Source of the DNA: Paenibacillus terrae
Lineage (GTDB): Bacteria; Bacillota; Bacilli; Paenibacillales; Paenibacillaceae
Reading direction: 5' to 3'
DNA length: 51,833 nucleotides
Assembly (NCBI RefSeq): GCF_000943545.1
Contig: NZ_JTHP01000049.1
Coordinates: forward strand, 1-51,833
The notes beneath the pieces are model-generated. The model saw only the letters and a program-made list of their open reading frames with translations. It was not told the DNA's origin and did not search any database. This document shows, in pieces, positions 44,719 to 51,833 of this stretch (within the stretch, counting starts at the first letter, position 1; every line of letters begins with the position of its first letter). Both the position numbers and the translations under genes were made by a program.

Positions 44719-44901
44719 CTTTTTAAGTATAGGTCTATTAACTCAACTTAAGCTGACAGCTCGATTCTTAAATGAACTTAATTCTTAGTTTAATGTTTTA
44801 ATATTCAAAGTTTCATTAAGTTAAGTTAAGTTAACTCAATTAACTTTTTATTAATTTGATCCTCGTGGTTTCCTATTGACAAATAAGAATAAAAAAAGTT
44901 C

Positions 44902-44970
44902 AAATATATCTCAAGTAAAAAGCTGACCGCAGATTAATCCTACGGCCAGCCTTTTACTTGAGATATATTT
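44902..44970. terminator. Bidirectional terminator between convergent genes
   Basis: AAATATATCTCAAGTAAAA and its exact complement TTTTACTTGAGATATATTT form a 19-base stem, extended by AGCTG/CAGCC. It stands between the HD-GYP gene (plus) and the TerB gene (minus). Between 44719 and 44901 there is AT-rich sequence with repeated TTAAGTTAAG. Confidence 0.75.
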
Positions 44971-45010
44971 AGCTTTCATCATTTATATGGTAACTTTCCT
45001 AAAAATCAAG

Positions 45011-45391
45011 TTAGTTTACAATCCAAACATCAGCTGCTCCAATTGCGCAACAGACACTAACTATAACTTTTGCAATATCCGGTTTCCCTTTAAACTTAGA
45101 AATAGACTTGATAGCTTCCACTTTTCCAATCATCGGATCAAAGTCATAGTTGTCGACATAATGATTAAATCGAACAATTACGGATGAAATTTCAAATATT
45201 TTTAGTTCTTCGCTTCGACCAATGTATCCAGTCATTTTTTGTTTTTCCTGGCTATCGATAGAACCATCAGCTGCTGCAACAATTGCACAACCTGCAACTA
45301 CCGCGTCAAGAAAATTCTTGTTTTTAAACTTTGTAACTTGATCCTTTAGACCCTGCTTTAACATTAAGACTTTTTGTGTAAATGTACTCAT
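45011..45391 (-). CDS. terB: TerB-like protein, apparently truncated
   Basis: Helical TerB domain protein of 126 residues. NFLDAVVAGCAIVAAADGSIDSQEKQKM is the first repeat, with the acidic AADGSID; the second repeat begins AKVIVSVCCAIGAADVWIVN and then stops. TerB proteins usually continue after AAD with a GxFDxxE helix of about 20-25 residues, absent here, and the following bases do not encode it in another frame. Without its second acidic loop it may have altered metal binding. It is the last gene of the vWA-TerB operon; a GGGGG site precedes the ATG. Confidence 0.8.
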   Translation of the reverse strand: MSTFTQKVLMLKQGLKDQVTKFKNKNFLDAVVAGCAIVAAADGSIDSQEKQKMTGYIGRSEELKIFEISSVIVRFNHYVDNYDFDPMIGKVEAIKSISKFKGKPDIAKVIVSVCCAIGAADVWIVN

Positions 45392-45403
45392 TTATTAATC
45401 CCC

Positions 45404-45688
45404 CTAAAAATTATATACATGGATAGAACCATCAGTAAGCCCAGCATTTAAACTAAACTGATAATCTAGAATAACCTCTCCATCTACTGGGATATCTCGT
45501 TTCGAGAGCTTCTTCCTAACTAAATCAACAAGAAACTCTTTTTCCTTTTCCGTCAACAAATAACCATCAAAACGAATTGGTTTAGTTTCACTCAATTTCC
45601 CTGATTGTATTATGAAATGCCTTGATGCATTAGAGTATGAGGGAGATTGAGAAATCATTTCGTTAAGGGCTGCAATTGCTTGCTTCAT
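45404..45688 (-). CDS. Hypothetical protein, 94 aa, between vWA and TerB genes
   Basis: Small soluble protein starting MKQAIAALNEMISQSPSYSNASRHFIIQSGKL, with ITEKEKEFLVDLVRKKLSKRD-like helix in the middle and an acidic beta-rich end (GEVILDYQFSLNAGLTDGSIHVYNF). Not recognised. ATG 45688 is favoured by AGAGGGC 10 bases upstream; a longer frame to 45766 overlaps the vWA gene. Its position between the vWA and TerB genes, with only a 12-base gap to the latter, suggests a role in the same complex. Confidence 0.65.
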   Translation of the reverse strand: MKQAIAALNEMISQSPSYSNASRHFIIQSGKLSETKPIRFDGYLLTEKEKEFLVDLVRKKLSKRDIPVDGEVILDYQFSLNAGLTDGSIHVYNF

Positions 45689-45713
45689 TTTTACATTGCC
45701 CTCTTTCTTTAAA

Positions 45714-46463
45714 TTATATGATGAGACCCTTCTGCTTAGCCAATAAAAGCCAATCAGGAAATTCATTCAATAACCGATCATACAACTCATTATCAGTAAT
45801 TTCAGAGAGATCATTTATACTAAAAAAATTTGCATTATCAATGAAGCGATCTTCAAGAATATCCAACTCATCAAGAAACAAAAAATTACTTCTACCGATA
45901 CCCACAAACTGGATAAATAGGCCTAAATGTGATGCAGTTCGAATGATTTTTTTGGTCTCTTCTGGATCATGGCAATCCCCGTCAGTAATAAACATAGCAA
46001 AGCAAGGTAAGTCAGGCCTGATGTTTCTAACATTGTAGAACTTACGCCCGAAGCCAAGAAACCCTTTTTTGATAATTGTTGTTTCTGGAAAATAGAAATC
46101 TACAACTCGTTTTAACACCCCGGCATACTTAGTCCCCCCCTCAAGTTGATGTTTATTTAATATCTCGCGATCTACAAATTCAAAAAAGTTTTTCTGTTCA
46201 ATTTCCCCAAGATAATAATCGTTTTTACCAAAAGCAAAAATGTCCGCAGCTCCATTGTCATCAAAGTTCATGGCCAGTGCGAGCAGCCGTTGAAAAGCCT
46301 GTTGTATTTTTCCAGAGTGAAGCTGAATATCCATTGATTGAGAGATATCTATAATTACACTGACTTTCGCCTTTTGTTCTCCTAATCCCCTTTTTGCTAA
46401 ACTAATGGATGCTTTCTTACTTAAATTAATTAACTCAATCTGCGCTTTTTCTAAGTTAATCAC
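45714..46463 (-). CDS. vWA-domain protein (TerF/TerY-like)
   Basis: Cytoplasmic protein of 249 residues with a von Willebrand A domain. The metal-ion-dependent adhesion site is DISQSM (DxSxS, about residue 39), followed by GGTKYAGVL (the threonine ligand) and FITDGDCHDP (the aspartate). Before it, KASISLAKRGLGEQKAKVSVIIDISQSM matches TerF-like proteins, which are thought to organise Ter complexes. The GTG start follows GAGGAGG. First gene of a three-gene operon with the 94-aa protein and TerB; leader hairpin D lies upstream. Confidence 0.88.
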   Translation of the reverse strand: MINLEKAQIELINLSKKASISLAKRGLGEQKAKVSVIIDISQSMDIQLHSGKIQQAFQRLLALAMNFDDNGAADIFAFGKNDYYLGEIEQKNFFEFVDREILNKHQLEGGTKYAGVLKRVVDFYFPETTIIKKGFLGFGRKFYNVRNIRPDLPCFAMFITDGDCHDPEETKKIIRTASHLGLFIQFVGIGRSNFLFLDELDILEDRFIDNANFFSINDLSEITDNELYDRLLNEFPDWLLLAKQKGLII

Positions 46464-46539
46464 CCTTGAACCTCCTCATTGTGGTTATTTAAAATTCAAG
46501 CTTTAAACAAGGCTACATTTTCCTATCGAATTATTTGAC

Positions 46540-46588
46540 AAAAAAAATGCACAACTAAACCCATAAGGGTTGAGTTGTGCGTGCTTCG
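46540..46588 (-). promoter_or_regulatory. Leader hairpin with U-tract of the vWA operon (copy D)
   Basis: In the sense direction GCGAAGCACGCACAACT leads into a near-perfect stem, GCACAACTCAACCC with GGGTTTAGTTGTGC, followed by ATTTTTTTT. It is about 75 bases before the GTG start. The AAGCAC and TTGTGC words align with the other copies, though here the stem is shifted by a few bases. Confidence 0.65.
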
Positions 46589-46845
46589 CAACTTTTGGAG
46601 TCATTCAATTAGTAATAATTAAATACATTTACAATTAGAATTTTAGTTAAAATCCAATGACTATCAGATACTTTATCTATAGAAATGGGTATATTGATTA
46701 GAAACAAACACTATAAATTGTGCAGCCTTTTTCTCTAAATCATAATTGCACTACCATAATACCACCAATTAGGAATAAAGTCATTTCATTTTTTTTACAT
46801 TTTTAATATTTCCGGTATGTATTTCTAACAAAAATTCGACAATAA

Positions 46846-47241
46846 CTACCTTCCTCTTTTTTCAATCAATAAATTAACTTCCCTGAGATCCTTTTGAGAA
46901 AGCCTTTTATAAGGTTTATAATCTAGCCCTTCTTGTTGGAGAACTTTATCAATAATGAAATAACGATCAAATTTATAAATTAGTACCTGAGGATTCTTAT
47001 GAGAAACATCAAGCAAGCTATTCTTATAAGGTGTTGCCCACGCCAAATAACAGTACCCAATAAACAGATAAGTATTTATTAATAAGAGTCCAAAACCTAG
47101 CAAGAAGTAAGTCTTTACAGTTAGAGTTGGATGATTGGTTGATATAAGTAAGCTAAGCTGAAAAATTGTTAACATTAAAAATATTGATTCTAAAAGTATG
47201 AGACTCCAAAACCAATACTTTGAAGGTCTACGAAAATGCAT
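46846..47241 (-). CDS. Membrane protein, 131 aa
   Basis: Unknown family. Two membrane helices, WFWSLILLESIFLMLTIFQLSLLI and TYFLLGFGLLLINTYLFIGYCYLAW, then a soluble C-terminal half rich in Lys and Tyr (KFDRYFIIDKVLQQEGLDYKPYKRLSQKDLREVNLL). ATG 47241 has GTGGAG 7 bases upstream and overlaps the end of the preceding gene by 14 bases, so the two are coupled. Confidence 0.6.
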   Translation of the reverse strand: MHFRRPSKYWFWSLILLESIFLMLTIFQLSLLISTNHPTLTVKTYFLLGFGLLLINTYLFIGYCYLAWATPYKNSLLDVSHKNPQVLIYKFDRYFIIDKVLQQEGLDYKPYKRLSQKDLREVNLLIEKRGR

Positions 47242-47482
47242 TCTGGATCTCCACTTCCTCTGCTCTCCAATCAAAACGGTCAATAGCTGAATGAAAAGCA
47301 GCATCATTGATGTGTAGAGAAACTATTTGTTCTAGTTCAACTAAAGTTTTTTTTGCTAGTAGTTTCTCCTTTGGAGTTCCATAATTTATCATAGCAAGTA
47401 CACATATATACTTATGAATTAACACACCCGATTCGAGTTGGTTTATTCCCTGAATGTCGGGAAATTCATTATTGCAATTCAT
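47228..47482 (-). CDS. Hypothetical protein, 84 aa
   Basis: Small soluble, probably all-helical protein starting MNCNNEFPDIQGINQLESGVLIHKY, with a charged C-terminal helix (FDWRAEEVEIQNAF). Not recognised. ATG 47482 is placed by AGAGGTG 7 bases upstream; the longer frame to 47548 has none. A hairpin at 47520-47550 followed by a T-run lies just upstream in the leader, similar in position to the GAAGCAC hairpins but with different sequence. Confidence 0.55.
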   Translation of the reverse strand: MNCNNEFPDIQGINQLESGVLIHKYICVLAMINYGTPKEKLLAKKTLVELEQIVSLHINDAAFHSAIDRFDWRAEEVEIQNAFS

Positions 47483-47743
47483 TATTGACACCTCTTTCAA
47501 GAAAAAAATTCGACCTGTTCTTTGAGTTTGAAAAACAAACGAATTCAAAGTTCAGCACCCAATAAATTCAATTAACAAACGAAAAATCGACCCTTTAACT
47601 TTCAGCTTGAATCATGCTTCTTGAATGACTTATTCTTTAATTCCAGCATTGTGAGTTTAGGAACATACTCAGTTCTGTATCCTCCGCAATTTAAGTAATT
47701 CATCGTACCTTAGCACGTTTGAATCCTCTTACTTGTAATTTCG

Positions 47744-48166
47744 TTAAACATATTTTAAATATCGTTCTTCCAACCATTGTACATATGATTTTCTCGAATT
47801 ACTTTCCTTAAAATCCAAAAACGGTTTCATATTTTCGATTAAGACAAAAAACTCTTCCTCTTTCTCTCCAATATAAAACTTAACGATCTTATCTTTTGGA
47901 TAATATAAGGTTTCGCTCCATTTAAGTGATTCATCATTTCTCTTGCCAACCCATATAGGAGTTTCAATGGATTTATTATATCCTTCAAATTCAGAGAAAT
48001 CGAATTCACAACCAAAACATTCATCCTCGCCTCTCCACATTGAAACCAATCTGGCTCTCATTCCCGGATCAAAACTTTCATAATTTTGTGCACCCTCAGT
48101 AAATTCAACGACAGGTTTGATTCCATTTTTACATATTTCGTAAAAATCTAGGCCGCACGATACCAT
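47744..48166 (-). CDS. Hypothetical protein, 140 aa
   Basis: Acidic soluble protein of unknown family: MVSCGLDFYEICKNGIKPVVEFTEG, MRARLVSMWRGEDECFGCEFDFSEFEGY, then WVGKRNDESLKWSETLYYPKDKIVKFYIGEKEEEFFVLIENM. A single domain of mixed strands is likely. Two cysteines in ECFGCEF could be a redox or metal pair. ATG 48166 has AAAGGAG 9 bases upstream. It has no adjacent partner; 47565-47743 and 48248-48440 show no genes. Confidence 0.6.
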   Translation of the reverse strand: MVSCGLDFYEICKNGIKPVVEFTEGAQNYESFDPGMRARLVSMWRGEDECFGCEFDFSEFEGYNKSIETPIWVGKRNDESLKWSETLYYPKDKIVKFYIGEKEEEFFVLIENMKPFLDFKESNSRKSYVQWLEERYLKYV

Positions 48167-48442
48167 CTTATTTTCTCCTTTTATCAAAAGTTTCAAAAAA
48201 ATTGTTCCCTCAATCAATTGAATCACGTCAGCAGAAACCCACATCAATTAACGTTAAAACTAAGTATAAGTGTTTATTCTGCTTGCTTGTTCGTTTGGCA
48301 GAGGAAGGTCTTTTTCATACAATAAGTTATACAAATCTTTCTTTTCAATTATTGATTTTATCACTTCTTAAATGTTAATCATAGAGTGAACACATTACTT
48401 TTATTTTAAAGCTAAAAGATGAAGCCAATCTTTAAAAATGAA

Positions 48443-48485
48443 AAACAAAAAGAATCTGAAGAATACAATAAGGCTGTCTTCAGAT
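48443..48485 (-). terminator. Terminator of the 337-aa gene
   Basis: The minus strand has ATCTGAAGA and TCTTCAGAT as a 9-base stem around a 14-base loop, followed by TCTTTTTGTTTTTC. It begins about 35 bases after the stop codon. Confidence 0.75.
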
Positions 48486-48518
48486 CCTTGGTATCTATAA
48501 AAACTAAAAACGTACTGA

Positions 48519-49532
48519 CTACAAGCAGTTCTTTATATTAGGATTTAGGATGACTTGCGACCCGATAAAATCGTCAAAATATACTCCTGTATTAGGCTCA
48601 CCTTTGTCCCATTTCTCATAAAGCAATGGATTTATTGCTAATTTAATGTCATCGCTATTTAGGTTGAAATCTGAATCTAAATCAGTATTGAAAACAATTT
48701 TATTTCTAAATTGCTTCTCCGGTGCAGGATACATCATCTCAGATGATAAGAGAAGCCCCAAAGTGGTTTCATAGGAGAGATAACGAAGTATATTAAATGA
48801 AACAGAAACAATTTCTGTAACCAAAGGATTTAGAGTAACTTCCAAAAGCTCTCTGGGTATATCGACTGCCAGCACCATTTGTTGCGGTTCATCTAACTTC
48901 CCAACCATAGCCCAGAAACTCCATACAGCTCTCAAAAAGGAGAGTGCTCTAATGGTTAGGTCTTCGCTTTCTTCAAGGTAATAGACCGTTCCGTTCTCTT
49001 TGGACTTAAACCAGGGAACCCTACATAGCTTTTCAAGTTCATGCTTTAATTCGTTCTTTAAAGCATGGCTCTCTTCTAAGTTCTCAATTGTTCTTATATA
49101 CCCGTTTAATGGTCCTTCCATATGCCACTTATATGATGTTGGAGGCATCAAATCACTACGAGTCACCCCTTTTGAAAAAGCAATTAGATTAAAATAAGCA
49201 CTAGAGAAAAATCTTCGATTGTTGATAAAAACATCTCTATCCTCATATAATTCTGATGGGTCAGGCATTTTTTCGGACCAAAGAATTGCGTCACTGTCGA
49301 ATCGCACCCCCAGCACCTTGTCAGAAGTTGTTATTCGATAAACGGCCTCTCTATCCTGGGTTTGAATCTCTGAAATCAAACGTTCAACAAAAGACAACCT
49401 TGGGCTTTTGGTAGCAGATCCAACAACAATTATTGTAGAATGTTCTTCTTCATGCCAAGGCCAAAATACTTCTGCGGCCGTTTCAACATCTTCTCCTAAA
49501 ATAATGGGCTTATATGTTAGATTTTCATTCAT
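48519..49532 (-). CDS. HerA/VirD4-like protein with a degenerate P-loop, 337 aa
   Basis: The start reads YKPIILGEDVETAAEVFWPWHEEEHSTIIVVGSATKSPR. The phrase resembles the opening of HerA/FtsK/VirD4-type ATPases, in which a strand is followed by GxxGSGKS; here the P-loop is GSATKSPR (about 38-45), lacking the Gly-Lys-Ser core. Later segments (QQMVLAVDIPRELLEV, SVSFNILRYLSYETTLGLLLSSE, NTGVYFDDF) sit where Walker B and the polymerised-Arg region would be. So it may be an ATPase-derived protein that lost catalysis. The match is pattern-based. Leader hairpin E and a promoter lie upstream; AGGAGG precedes the ATG. Confidence 0.6.
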   Translation of the reverse strand: MNENLTYKPIILGEDVETAAEVFWPWHEEEHSTIIVVGSATKSPRLSFVERLISEIQTQDREAVYRITTSDKVLGVRFDSDAILWSEKMPDPSELYEDRDVFINNRRFFSSAYFNLIAFSKGVTRSDLMPPTSYKWHMEGPLNGYIRTIENLEESHALKNELKHELEKLCRVPWFKSKENGTVYYLEESEDLTIRALSFLRAVWSFWAMVGKLDEPQQMVLAVDIPRELLEVTLNPLVTEIVSVSFNILRYLSYETTLGLLLSSEMMYPAPEKQFRNKIVFNTDLDSDFNLNSDDIKLAINPLLYEKWDKGEPNTGVYFDDFIGSQVILNPNIKNCL

Positions 49533-49551
49533 GTTATGCCTCCTAAAAATA

Positions 49552-49604
49552 AAGAAGCACGCGCTAAAACAGGCTTATTAAGCCTTGTAATAGCGGTGCT
49601 TCCG
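49552..49604 (-). promoter_or_regulatory. Leader hairpin with U-rich tract upstream of the 337-aa gene (copy E)
   Basis: In the sense direction the arms are GCGGAAGCACCGCTA and TAGCGCGTGCTTCTTTA, with an inner AGGCTTAATAAGCCT hairpin. It ends 20 bases before the start codon; the ribosome site follows at once. The first arm matches the GGAAGCACC word of copies B and F. Confidence 0.7.
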
Positions 49605-49617
49605 CATAGTTTTATTC

Positions 49618-49646
49618 ATTATAACTCTACAGATATCATTTGACCA
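49618..49646 (-). promoter_or_regulatory. Probable promoter of the 337-aa gene
   Basis: The minus strand reads TGGTCA, a 17-base spacer and TATAAT. It overlaps the last codons of the diguanylate cyclase gene. Confidence 0.55.
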
Positions 49647-50745
49647 TAGAAGTAGCTTTTCCTGAAACCTTCATATCATCATAATCTGTCACACGATTTT
49701 TCCCATTTTGCTTGGAATAATACATGGCTTTATCTGCCATGTGAACTAAATGTTCATAAGTGACTGTAGGTTCACTTTTGGCGTAGCCTATACTTAGGGT
49801 TACAATTGTTTCAGAATGTACTCTTGCTCTAATGTGCTCAGTTAGAGTATTGATATCTATATCGCTTGCTTCAAGATTTACATATGCAACTATTTCTTCA
49901 CCACCGTACCGAGCTGCAATACCATAGGAACTAACTTCTTCTTGTACGATACCCGCTACTTTTATTAATATTTCGTCTCCTTTATTATGTCCTTCAGAGT
50001 CATTTAATTTTTTGAAATTGTCGATGTCACAAAAAATTGCATATATGATATTGCCCGGCTTGTTAAGATCTGTCTGCAGCTGTTTGTGATATTGCTTTTT
50101 ATTAAAAATACCCGTGAGGGGATCAGTGACAGATGCAAAATACGAATTCATAAGTAAACGGCTCAATCGATCTTGTAATGTAGCAAATATCATAATCAGT
50201 ATAAGAGGTAGTAAGAGATTGGATATGACCCACATATCTGTTGATTTAGTTAAAATCGCTAATATGTTTAGGATAGCTTGAAGAGGCAGAAACAATAAAA
50301 TTATAGTAGTTTTGATTGCTGCTTTTAGATTCACTTTAAGCTGATTTAAAAGTAAGAGTGAGATTATTATTATTATTACGTTTGAAAATATCAAGAAATC
50401 TAGAATCACAAAAATTAGATAAATCATAACTAACGTGTATAATGTTATCTTTTCAGATCTCTTTTGCATCCATTGAACTTGAGTCAAGAGAACAATAAAA
50501 AGCACTATACTTGTAAGAGAGATCTTCTGAAATAATTCCCCTTCAATTGTTAAGCCAAATACATATGCTAGAATTGATATGAGCTGCGATACCGTCAATA
50601 CAAGAGCGCATACTGTAATTGGCAAATATCGTTTTCTTCTCGCTAAATATAAATGGTGAGTAACATAAAGCAAAATAAGAGTTAATGGTAAAGAGATGAA
50701 AACAGTGCCTGCTGAAAAATTAACTCCAAATAGATCTCTAAACAT
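49636..50745 (-). CDS. Membrane-bound diguanylate cyclase (GGDEF)
   Basis: Protein of 369 residues. The first 190 residues contain about six membrane helices (AGTVFISLPLTLILLYVTHHLYL; ITVCALVLTVSQLISILAYVFGL; ISLTSIVLFIVLLTQVQW; IYLIFVILDFLIFSNVIIIII; and two more). The GGDEF domain, about 200-360, has SVTDPLTGIFNKKQYHK, FCDIDNFKKLNDSEGHNKGDEIL and the active site YGGEEIV; the GG[DE]E[FI] motif is GGEEI, which remains catalytic in many cyclases. No inhibitory RxxD site is evident. It would make c-di-GMP, opposing the HD-GYP enzyme 5 kb away. GGAAGG lies before the ATG; leader hairpin F lies upstream. Confidence 0.92.
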   Translation of the reverse strand: MFRDLFGVNFSAGTVFISLPLTLILLYVTHHLYLARRKRYLPITVCALVLTVSQLISILAYVFGLTIEGELFQKISLTSIVLFIVLLTQVQWMQKRSEKITLYTLVMIYLIFVILDFLIFSNVIIIIISLLLLNQLKVNLKAAIKTTIILLFLPLQAILNILAILTKSTDMWVISNLLLPLILIMIFATLQDRLSRLLMNSYFASVTDPLTGIFNKKQYHKQLQTDLNKPGNIIYAIFCDIDNFKKLNDSEGHNKGDEILIKVAGIVQEEVSSYGIAARYGGEEIVAYVNLEASDIDINTLTEHIRARVHSETIVTLSIGYAKSEPTVTYEHLVHMADKAMYYSKQNGKNRVTDYDDMKVSGKATSMVK

Positions 50746-50765
50746 AAAAGCCTTCCTTCCCCATC

Positions 50766-50810
50766 AAAAAAGCACCACTAAGCCGATGTTCTCAGCTTAG
50801 TGGTGCTTCC
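50766..50810 (-). promoter_or_regulatory. Leader hairpin with U-tract of the GGDEF gene (copy F)
   Basis: In the sense direction AAGTGGAAGCACCACTAAGC pairs with GCTTAGTGGTGCTTTTTT around a short loop. It is the cleanest copy: a perfect stem of about 16 pairs with a 6-base U-tract, ending 20 bases before the ATG. CAAGTGG(G/A)AGCACCAC is shared almost exactly with copy C. Confidence 0.75.
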
Positions 50811-50837
50811 ACTTGGATTACGTATTTTATTAAATAC

Positions 50838-50846
50838 ATTGTACCA
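50838..50846 (-). promoter_or_regulatory. Probable extended -10 promoter of the GGDEF gene
   Basis: The minus strand has TGGTACAAT, a TGn extended -10 with TACAAT, about 28 bases before leader hairpin F. The -35 is weak. Confidence 0.45.
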
Positions 50847-50991
50847 GATTCCTATTCATGTAGCTATATACTCATGGAATCTTTCTTTGTTATTCCTTTA
50901 CTTGGACAAGTGGTAAATAAAAAGAAAAACGCGACTTGTTTACAGCAACGGATACTTGATGCAGTCAGTTTTCATTATTTTAATTCCCAAA

Positions 50992-51770
50992 TCAATGGGT
51001 TACATTCGATTTAAAATCATCATAACTTGATAAGTTACCGTGGTAATACGCTACGTCTCCGTCCGGTGCGGCAAATCTATGACCATATTTATCGTTGATG
51101 ATATTACTGAAGCCTTCCATTTGCCATTGATTGTCCAGTGGTGTAGATTCGCCAGGTAAACGATAGTACCTAAGGTATGGCTTGTCTTCTCCGTTACGAT
51201 ACGTTTCAATTTGGAAGTTCACTACGATATATCCATTTTTAAGCCAAATCGGTGAGCTGTCCTTCAGGCCATTGTGCGTCCGACCATATTCCATAATGTT
51301 ATAACCAGATGGCACGACATAAGGAGATGCCGGCAAACTAAATTCACCGTACCATTGCTGTTCGGCTGATACTGTGCGATTGACATTTACCCCTTCAGGG
51401 ATGTTATCGACTGGTCCGATCATCGTTCGCACGCGCTGGGTGAGATCCAACCAGCTATAACCACCAATCAGACTTGGTTTGCTGGCTTCAAGGACAAAGT
51501 GCTGGAAACCGTAGCTCTTCACAAAATTAGCCGTGTTGTTGATATCCGTTTTGGATATATTCCGCATCGGATCATTCAATTTGATCGTGCGCTGCACGGT
51601 ATCCTGATTGGAGCCGATCTTCACGAAATACTGCCTCTTCGTCTGATTGTGGTAATACAAGTCCACACGCTGCCGGTTCGTACCGTCCTTATTCACGAAA
51701 TAGAAGGTCGGCACAATCTTGACGTGATCGCCAGCCGAAGCCATATTGCCCTTGGTCTTAAAATCAAATT
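50992..51770 (-). CDS. DUF5704-like protein, 3' exon cut by a group II intron
   Basis: The C-terminal 258 residues of a larger, probably secreted protein. The frame runs back past the ATG at 51744 (FDFKTKGNMASAGDHVKIVPTFYFVNKDG) to the intron boundary, showing that the ATG is internal. The sequence is beta-rich with repeated Tyr/Asn, like DUF5704-type exported proteins of Paenibacillus, but I cannot name the family with certainty. The N-terminus and signal peptide lie outside the window. Function unknown; if the intron does not splice, the gene is broken. Confidence 0.65.
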
Positions 51771-51833
51771 ATTGGAATAGGTAAGGGTTTGATATGATCT
51801 CCGCCTTTTCCCCTCCTCCACACCGTGCATGCA
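51771..51833 (-). mobile_element. 3' end of a second group II intron (domain V/VI)
   Basis: The minus strand enters the window with GCATGCACGGTGTGG, the 3' arm of domain V. GGAGGAGGGG pairing with CCTTACCTATTCC follows as domain VI, with an A in TTACC placed to be the bulged branch point. The intron ends near AAT at 51771-51773, and the coding frame opens directly afterwards. The domain V bases differ from what would complete the left-edge intron, so it is a different copy. Confidence 0.75.

Noticed and set aside
44760..44850. AT-rich TTAAGTTAAG repeats as a possible origin or CRISPR-like array
   Set aside because: The repeats are short, irregular and have no spacer structure; low complexity is the simpler reading.
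50766..50810. GEMM (c-di-GMP) riboswitch upstream of the GGDEF gene
   Set aside because: The leader is a single long stem with a U-tract and lacks the GEMM tetraloop/receptor elements, and the same arms precede unrelated genes.
1..51833. tRNA, rRNA or CRISPR arrays
   Set aside because: None recognised on either strand; no regularly spaced repeats or cloverleaf-like runs with a T-loop were seen.

Overview
The window looks like part of a Paenibacillus chromosome, probably close to P. polymyxa. The support is indirect: low-to-moderate GC, strong AGGAGG-type ribosome sites, an RsfA-type sporulation regulator, YesM/YesN two-component proteins with Lpl-type sugar permeases, and a Ter/StiP stress operon. 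No rRNA, tRNA or CRISPR array was recognised. Both ends stop inside group II introns on the minus strand (domain V at the left edge, domains V/VI at the right edge), as expected if this is an assembly contig broken at repeated introns.

Region 1 (1 to about 11.4 kb) is accessory. A group II intron with a reverse transcriptase/maturase/HNH protein interrupts a topoisomerase III gene (topB) just after the catalytic domain. Upstream, on the same strand, lie small unrecognised genes, a PadR-like double winged-helix protein, a possible papain/transglutaminase-fold protein, a large HExxH protein of the kind carried by mobile elements, and an RsfA-family regulator.

Region 2 (11.4 to 34.1 kb) is a compact glycan-utilisation locus. 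An eight-gene minus-strand operon (lipoprotein, two permeases, GH3, GH38, GH125, a GH-A clan enzyme, a second GH38) is preceded by a YesM-type kinase and YesN-type regulator. Divergently, a secreted GH85 endo-beta-N-acetylglucosaminidase is encoded. The set suggests that high-mannose N-glycans are cut from glycoproteins outside the cell, imported, and trimmed by alpha- and beta-mannosidases. The last GH38 gene carries an in-frame amber codon. A candidate regulator box is shared by the GH85 and operon promoters, and a near-perfect cre site precedes the operon.

Region 3 (34.1 to 51.8 kb) holds a two-domain HTH protein, two small genes, an ECF sigma factor, and a Ter stress module (three TerD, TerC, HpcH/HpaI-like lyase, StiP/PRTase, and a separate vWA-TerB operon). 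These are mixed with an HD-GYP phosphodiesterase, a GGDEF cyclase, several unknown proteins, and a secreted-type protein cut by the second intron.

The most unusual signal is a family of six leader hairpins. Each has a 5' arm close to GGAAGCACC and a 3' arm close to GGTGCTT followed by a U-tract. Each lies just upstream of a start codon, in the sense direction. They precede topB, the Ter operon, the HD-GYP gene, the vWA/TerB operon, a degenerate ATPase-like gene and the GGDEF gene. They look like transcription attenuators of one unrecognised regulon.
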